The position numbers and the translations under genes were made by a program. This document shows positions 5,604 through 9,097 of a stretch of 9,097 bases of DNA, piece after piece. Each line of letters begins with the position of its first letter. Position 1 is the first letter of the stretch. Below the pieces are notes generated by a model that was not told the DNA's origin, made no database searches, and saw only the letters and a list, made by a program, of their open reading frames with translations. Source of the DNA: DTU018 sp003444615 (GTDB lineage: Bacteria > Bacillota > Syntrophomonadia > Syntrophomonadales > Syntrophomonadaceae); contig JBASMO010000202.1 in the NCBI GenBank assembly GCA_049656905.1, positions 1 through 9,097 of the forward strand, in the 5' to 3' direction.

Positions 5604-6644
5604 GTGGAGCATAACCGGCTTATATCACCGGAGCGGTTGGAACAGGAGGATTACCCAGAGTCTTCAATTCGTCCCCTGTGTCTGCAAGATTATATAGGTC
5701 AGGATAAGGTTAAGGAGAATATACGTATTTTTATTTCTGCAGCTCTGGAGAGAAAGGAGAGCTTGGATCATGTTTTGCTCAGTGGACCACCTGGACTGGG
5801 CAAAACTACTTTGGCGGCTATTGTTGCCAACGAGATAGGAAAACCTATTCGCAAGACTTCCGGACCTGCTATAGAAAGACCGGGGGATTTGGCGGCTATC
5901 CTGACTAATCTCGAACCGGGCGAAGTATTGTTTATCGATGAAATACACCGCCTCAACCGCACGGTAGAAGAAATCATGTATCCCGCTATGGAAGATTATG
6001 TGATTGACATTGTCATCGGCAAAGGACCGGCTGCCCGAACCCTGCGTATTGATCTGCCACCTTTTACCCTTATAGGGGCTACCACCCGCCCGGGTTTACT
6101 CAGTTCGCCCCTGCGAGACAGATTTGGCATAAACTGCCGTCTAGATTATTATACCGAGGAGGATTTATGCCAGATTATTCTGCGAGCTGCCGGGATACTC
6201 AATATCGATATAGAGCCCCAAGGTGCTGTGGAGATAGCCAGGCGGTCTCGGGGAACTCCGCGGGTAGCCAATCGACTGTTAAGACGAGTGCGTGATTATG
6301 CTATGGTTAAGGCTGATGACTGCATAAACCAAAAAGTGGCTGAAAAAGCTTTGCAAATGTTGGAAATAGATGAATGGGGCCTGGACATGGTGGACAGAAT
6401 GATACTGGAAGCCATTATTTACAAGTTTAATGGCGGACCGGTTGGCCTGGAAACCCTAGCCGCTGCTGTATCGGAAGAACAGGATACCTTGACCGATGTC
6501 TACGAGCCTTATTTGTTGAAAATGGGCTTGATACAGAAAACGCCGCGGGGAAGGATAGCCACTGAACTGGCCTATCGCCATTTGGGACTGAGATATCCTC
6601 GTCAGATGGAATCTAATGGCTTGTTTTCCTTAAGTGACGAATAA
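5604..6644 (+). CDS. ruvB: Holliday junction DNA helicase RuvB
   Basis: RuvB is the AAA+ hexameric motor that pumps DNA through the RuvA-bound junction. The 346-residue protein has the family architecture. The N-terminal segment contains SIRPLCLQDYIGQDKVKENI. Walker A is GPPGLGKT (61-68) and Walker B is LFIDEIHR (109-116). TTRPGLLSSPLRDRFG (160-175) contains sensor 1 and the arginine-finger region. SRGTPRVANRLLRRVRDYA follows, and the C-terminal winged helix includes GGPVGLETLAAAVSEE and YLLKMGLIQKTPRGR. The start is a GTG at 5604, 6 nt after AGGAGGGG (5590-5597). Nothing is missing, so all three subunits of the RuvABC resolvasome are intact in one operon. Confidence 0.98.
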   Translation: MEHNRLISPERLEQEDYPESSIRPLCLQDYIGQDKVKENIRIFISAALERKESLDHVLLSGPPGLGKTTLAAIVANEIGKPIRKTSGPAIERPGDLAAILTNLEPGEVLFIDEIHRLNRTVEEIMYPAMEDYVIDIVIGKGPAARTLRIDLPPFTLIGATTRPGLLSSPLRDRFGINCRLDYYTEEDLCQIILRAAGILNIDIEPQGAVEIARRSRGTPRVANRLLRRVRDYAMVKADDCINQKVAEKALQMLEIDEWGLDMVDRMILEAIIYKFNGGPVGLETLAAAVSEEQDTLTDVYEPYLLKMGLIQKTPRGRIATELAYRHLGLRYPRQMESNGLFSLSDE

Positions 6645-6664
6645 TAGACCGGGGGAGGACACTA

Positions 6665-7240
6665 ATGCCAGAATCACATTTACCAAAAGTTCTGCTGCAT
6701 ATTTGCTGCGGACCCTGTGCTACTTATCCGGTGCCCTGGCTCCAGGAAAATGGTTATGATGTCATGGGTTATTATTACAACCCCAATATTCATCCCTACA
6801 CCGAATACCAGAAACGCAAGGAAGGACTGCAGAGTTACGCTAATCAGGTGGATATGAAGGTGATTTACGATGAGACGTACGATCCCCAGTCTTATTTTCA
6901 GCAGGTAGCTTTTCGTGAAAGTATTCGCTGTCGCTTTTGCTACCAGATCCGCTTGGATAGGGCTGCCCATATAGCCCGCAAAGGGAAATTTGACTATTTC
7001 ACTACCACGCTTCTGGTCAGTAAATACCAAAAACATGATTTGATCAGACGTATTGGGGAAGATATAGGGGAGAAGTATGGGATACCGTTTTTATATCACG
7101 ATTTCCGGGAAGGTTTTTCCGAAACAGTTTCCCGCTCCCGGGCTATGGGCTTGTATAGGCAGCAGTATTGCGGATGCCTTTACAGCGAAATGGAACGGTA
7201 CGCACCCCGTCAACACCCAAAAGGCAAGCAAAGCCAATAA
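6665..7240 (+). CDS. queH: Epoxyqueuosine reductase QueH (DUF208)
   Basis: QueH reduces epoxyqueuosine to queuosine in the tRNA wobble position. It is unrelated in sequence to the cobalamin-dependent QueG that does the same step in many bacteria. The 191-residue protein shows the family's cysteine set: LLHICCGPCATYP with C14, C15 and C18, ESIRCRFCYQIRL with C89 and C92, and QQYCGCLYS with C169 and C171. Such cysteines hold an iron-sulfur cluster and an associated metal site in characterised QueH. Other family blocks are YYYNPNIHPYTEYQKRKEG (37-54), FTTTLLVSKYQKHD (112-125) and FLYHDFREGF (142-151). The start ATG follows GGGGGAGG (6651-6658) by 6 nt. The gene lies 20 bp after ruvB and upstream of queA and tgt, consistent with a queuosine role. 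The C-terminal tail (RQHPKGKQSQ) is basic and variable. Confidence 0.95.
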   Translation: MPESHLPKVLLHICCGPCATYPVPWLQENGYDVMGYYYNPNIHPYTEYQKRKEGLQSYANQVDMKVIYDETYDPQSYFQQVAFRESIRCRFCYQIRLDRAAHIARKGKFDYFTTTLLVSKYQKHDLIRRIGEDIGEKYGIPFLYHDFREGFSETVSRSRAMGLYRQQYCGCLYSEMERYAPRQHPKGKQSQ

Positions 7241-7259
7241 AATGGAGTGATGCTATTTA

Positions 7260-7484
7260 ATGCAGATAGAAGGTCTGACCAGGATTTTAATTACTTTGGG
7301 GATAGTCCTGCTAATAGCAGGATTTGTTGTTTTGGCTCTATCCCGTTTGGGGATAACTGGTTTTCGTCTCCCGGGAGATATATTAATACGCCGGGAAAAC
7401 TTCACCTTCTTCTTTCCCATTACCACCATGCTCCTCATCAGTCTGATTCTGACCTTGGTATTCAACTTGCTGGGGAGGAGATGA
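7260..7484 (+). CDS. DUF2905 small membrane protein
   Basis: This 74-residue protein has two hydrophobic helices, about 7-29 and 51-70, separated by a polar hairpin. The hairpin holds the family signature: LPGDI (37-41), IRR (43-45) and NFTFFFP (47-53). It fits the DUF2905 family of uncharacterised bacterial inner-membrane proteins, which I recall being frequent beside ruvB and queA in Firmicutes. The start ATG is 10 nt after GGAGTG (7244-7249), and the stop TGA is one base before the queA GTG, so it is translationally coupled to queA. No enzymatic residues are apparent. A role linked to recombination or queuosine is suggested only by position. Confidence 0.88.
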   Translation: MQIEGLTRILITLGIVLLIAGFVVLALSRLGITGFRLPGDILIRRENFTFFFPITTMLLISLILTLVFNLLGRR

Positions 7485-7485
7485 G

Positions 7486-8532
7486 GTGCGTAAAAACTTG
7501 GAGTCAATATACTCATTATCCAGCTATCAGTTTGACCTGCCCCGGGAATTGATCGCTCAATACCCGGTGGAACCCCGGGATAAATGCCGGCTGCTGGTAG
7601 TTGATCGCAAGACCGGTCAGCTTTCTGACCACATTTTTTCCGATTTGCCTGCCTTCATAACTGAGGGTGATGTTCTGGTATTAAACGAAACCCGGGTGAT
7701 TCCCGCTCGCCTGCTGGGCAACAAAGAAAGCGGCGGGGCAGTGGAAATATTATTACTGAGCAAAAAGGAGGCTGGATGGGAAGCGTTGGTTAAACCAGCT
7801 CGTCGCTTGTCTCCGGGAAGTCGAGTGATATTTCCCCACACTACTGTGCAGGTGGAGATAATCGATGACACAGGTATACCAGGGGGCAGGCTGGTCCGCT
7901 TTATCGATTGCGCAGATGAAGAAAGGTTTATTCATGAAATAGGCAGAATGCCTCTGCCTCCCTATATTAATCGACCAGCTGATATTCATGACCATGAGTG
8001 TTATCAGACGGTTTATGCCCGGCAGGCAGGATCAGTAGCAGCACCTACAGCCGGGTTGCACTTTACACCCGAACTTCTGCAGCAATTAACTGATAAGGGA
8101 GTAGAGATTGCTCGTTTGCTATTACATGTGGGTTTGGGAACTTTCCGACCAGTGGTAGTTGAGGATATCCGGCAGCACAAAATGCATGAAGAGCATTATG
8201 AAATTACCCCCGATACCGCCCATCAGCTTAACCAAGCCAGACAAAAGGGGAAACGGGTAATAGCGGTAGGTACTACGGTAGTGCGTACTTTGGAAACGAT
8301 TTACCAGCAGGGTTACCATCCCGGCCAAGGAGAGACTAACAAGTTTATTTACCCGGGCTATCGCTTTCAAGGGGTGGATGCTCTCTTAACTAATTTTCAC
8401 CTGCCTGGTTCATCACTGTTGATGCTGGTAGCAGCATTGGCGGGAATTGAGTTGACCCGGCACGCCTACCAGCACGCTATACGGGAAGGATACAGATTTT
8501 TCAGCTATGGCGATGCTATGTTAATAATTTAA
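7486..8532 (+). CDS. queA: S-adenosylmethionine:tRNA ribosyltransferase-isomerase QueA
   Basis: QueA transfers and rearranges the ribosyl part of S-adenosylmethionine onto 7-aminomethyl-7-deazaguanine in tRNA, giving epoxyqueuosine. The 348-residue protein carries the expected blocks: FDLPRELIAQYPVEPRDKCRLLV (16-38), LNETRVIPARL (66-76), MPLPPYI, YQTVYA and GSVAAPTAGLHF (182-193). Further on come LLHVGLGTFRPV, VIAVGTTVVRTLE, TNFHLPGSSLLMLVAALAG and the ending FFSYGDAMLII. The start is a GTG one base after the DUF2905 stop, with GGGGAGGAG (7472-7480) upstream. This gives a leader about nine residues longer than many homologues; a TTG at 7498 would shorten it, but is less well placed relative to the ribosome site. 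The gene is full length. Confidence 0.97.
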   Translation: MRKNLESIYSLSSYQFDLPRELIAQYPVEPRDKCRLLVVDRKTGQLSDHIFSDLPAFITEGDVLVLNETRVIPARLLGNKESGGAVEILLLSKKEAGWEALVKPARRLSPGSRVIFPHTTVQVEIIDDTGIPGGRLVRFIDCADEERFIHEIGRMPLPPYINRPADIHDHECYQTVYARQAGSVAAPTAGLHFTPELLQQLTDKGVEIARLLLHVGLGTFRPVVVEDIRQHKMHEEHYEITPDTAHQLNQARQKGKRVIAVGTTVVRTLETIYQQGYHPGQGETNKFIYPGYRFQGVDALLTNFHLPGSSLLMLVAALAGIELTRHAYQHAIREGYRFFSYGDAMLII

Positions 8533-8547
8533 TGGAGGAGTTATCAG

Positions 8548-9097
8548 GTGTTGAAATTCGAACTGGAGATCACATCCCCCCAATACCAGGCTCGCCTGGG
8601 GAGACTGACCCTGTCTCATGGTGAGGTGGAAACACCAGTGTTTATGCCGGTGGGTACCCAGGCTACTGTAAAAACCTTGACTCCAGAAGAACTGTATGAA
8701 ATCGGTATTGGCATTATACTTGCCAATACTTATCATTTATATTTACGCCCCGGGGAGGAATTGGTGGCCAAAGCAGGCGGATTACATAGTTTCATGAACT
8801 GGAAGAGAAATATCCTAACTGACAGCGGTGGATTTCAGGTGTTCAGTTTAAGTAAACTCCGTAAGATAAGTGATGAAGGAGTGGAATTTCAATCCCATAT
8901 TGATGGTTCACGTCATTTTCTGAGCCCGGAAAAAGTGATGGATATTGAGCAAAAACTGGGTGCCGACATCGCTATGTGTTTTGATGAATGTGCGCCCTAC
9001 CCGTGCAGTTATGAAGAAGCAGAGCTAGCCGTTGAGCGTACCACTTTGTGGGCTAAACGATGTCGGGAAGTGCACCGGCACCAGGAACAAGCTTTGT
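8548..9097 (+). CDS. tgt: tRNA-guanine transglycosylase Tgt, N-terminal half (cut by window end)
   Basis: Tgt exchanges guanine-34 of tRNAs with GUN anticodons for preQ1, the first tRNA-level step of the queuosine route. About 183 codons are present; the family is about 370-390 residues, so the gene continues beyond the window. Visible blocks are TPVFMPVGTQATVKTL (29-44), ILANTYHLYLRPG (57-69), LTDSGGFQVFSL (90-101) with active-site Asp92, FQSHIDGSRHFLSPE (114-128) and MCFDECAPYP (143-152) with the base-recognition Asp146. The second catalytic Asp and the zinc ligands would lie downstream. I place the start at the GTG at 8548, 7 nt after GGAGGAG (8534-8540); the adjacent TTG at 8551 is an alternative. 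It lies 15 bp after queA, in the same operon. Confidence 0.96.
   Translation, partial: MLKFELEITSPQYQARLGRLTLSHGEVETPVFMPVGTQATVKTLTPEELYEIGIGIILANTYHLYLRPGEELVAKAGGLHSFMNWKRNILTDSGGFQVFSLSKLRKISDEGVEFQSHIDGSRHFLSPEKVMDIEQKLGADIAMCFDECAPYPCSYEEAELAVERTTLWAKRCREVHRHQEQAL

Noticed and set aside
7247..7552. 101-codon + strand frame overlapping DUF2905 and queA
   Set aside because: It is a shadow in another frame; DUF2905 and QueA both match their families and explain the region.
7762..7775. AAAAAGGAGGCTGG in queA, identical to bases in the terminator at 2686-2699 and looking like an internal ribosome site
   Set aside because: The following ATG at 7776 is out of frame and reaches a stop after five codons; the shared string is A-rich and Shine-Dalgarno-like and is probably coincidence.
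1..9097. CRISPR arrays, tRNA or rRNA genes, transposases, phage genes, riboswitches
   Set aside because: I saw no regularly spaced direct repeats, no tRNA cloverleaf or rRNA sequence, no transposase or phage-like protein, and no recognisable preQ1 aptamer upstream of queH, queA or tgt.

Overview
The window looks like a chromosomal segment of an endospore-forming Firmicute, most likely a clostridium. The evidence is strong AGGAGG-type ribosome binding sites, frequent GTG/TTG starts, moderate base composition, a BofC-type sporulation protein, a ruvC gene (absent from Bacillus subtilis but usual in Clostridia), and a ruv-queA-tgt gene order. A Syntrophomonas-like relative would fit, but I cannot place it from sequence alone. 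Almost everything is recognisable core machinery. I do not see a convincing undescribed multi-gene system; the least explained parts are one orphan protein and one structured intergenic element.

Left part (1-2722, + strand): the tail of a cysteine synthase-family gene overlaps the start of nadE (ammonia-dependent NAD+ synthetase). These are followed by a membrane methyltransferase of the isoprenylcysteine carboxyl methyltransferase (ICMT) family and by yebC, a translation/regulatory factor of the YebC/TACO1 family. Spacing is tight, so the four probably form one transcription unit. Between the yebC stop and a strong bidirectional terminator (2687-2722) lies a roughly 260-bp GC-richer element built of nested inverted repeats. 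It is probably a dispersed non-coding repeat or MITE-like (miniature transposable) insertion.

Middle part (2737-4491): an unrecognised soluble acidic 243-residue protein is encoded on the - strand and converges on yebC. After a 246-bp AT-rich divergent intergenic region, a BofC-like membrane-anchored protein is encoded on the + strand. It is closed by its own hairpin-plus-T-tract terminator.

Right part (4491-9097, + strand): a compact operon ruvC-ruvA-ruvB-queH-(DUF2905)-queA-tgt, with tgt cut by the window end. RuvABC process Holliday junctions. Tgt, QueA and QueH together carry out the last three steps of queuosine formation in tRNA: preQ1 insertion, conversion to epoxyqueuosine, and reduction to queuosine. 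Intergenic gaps are 1-20 bp, so transcriptional and translational coupling is likely.
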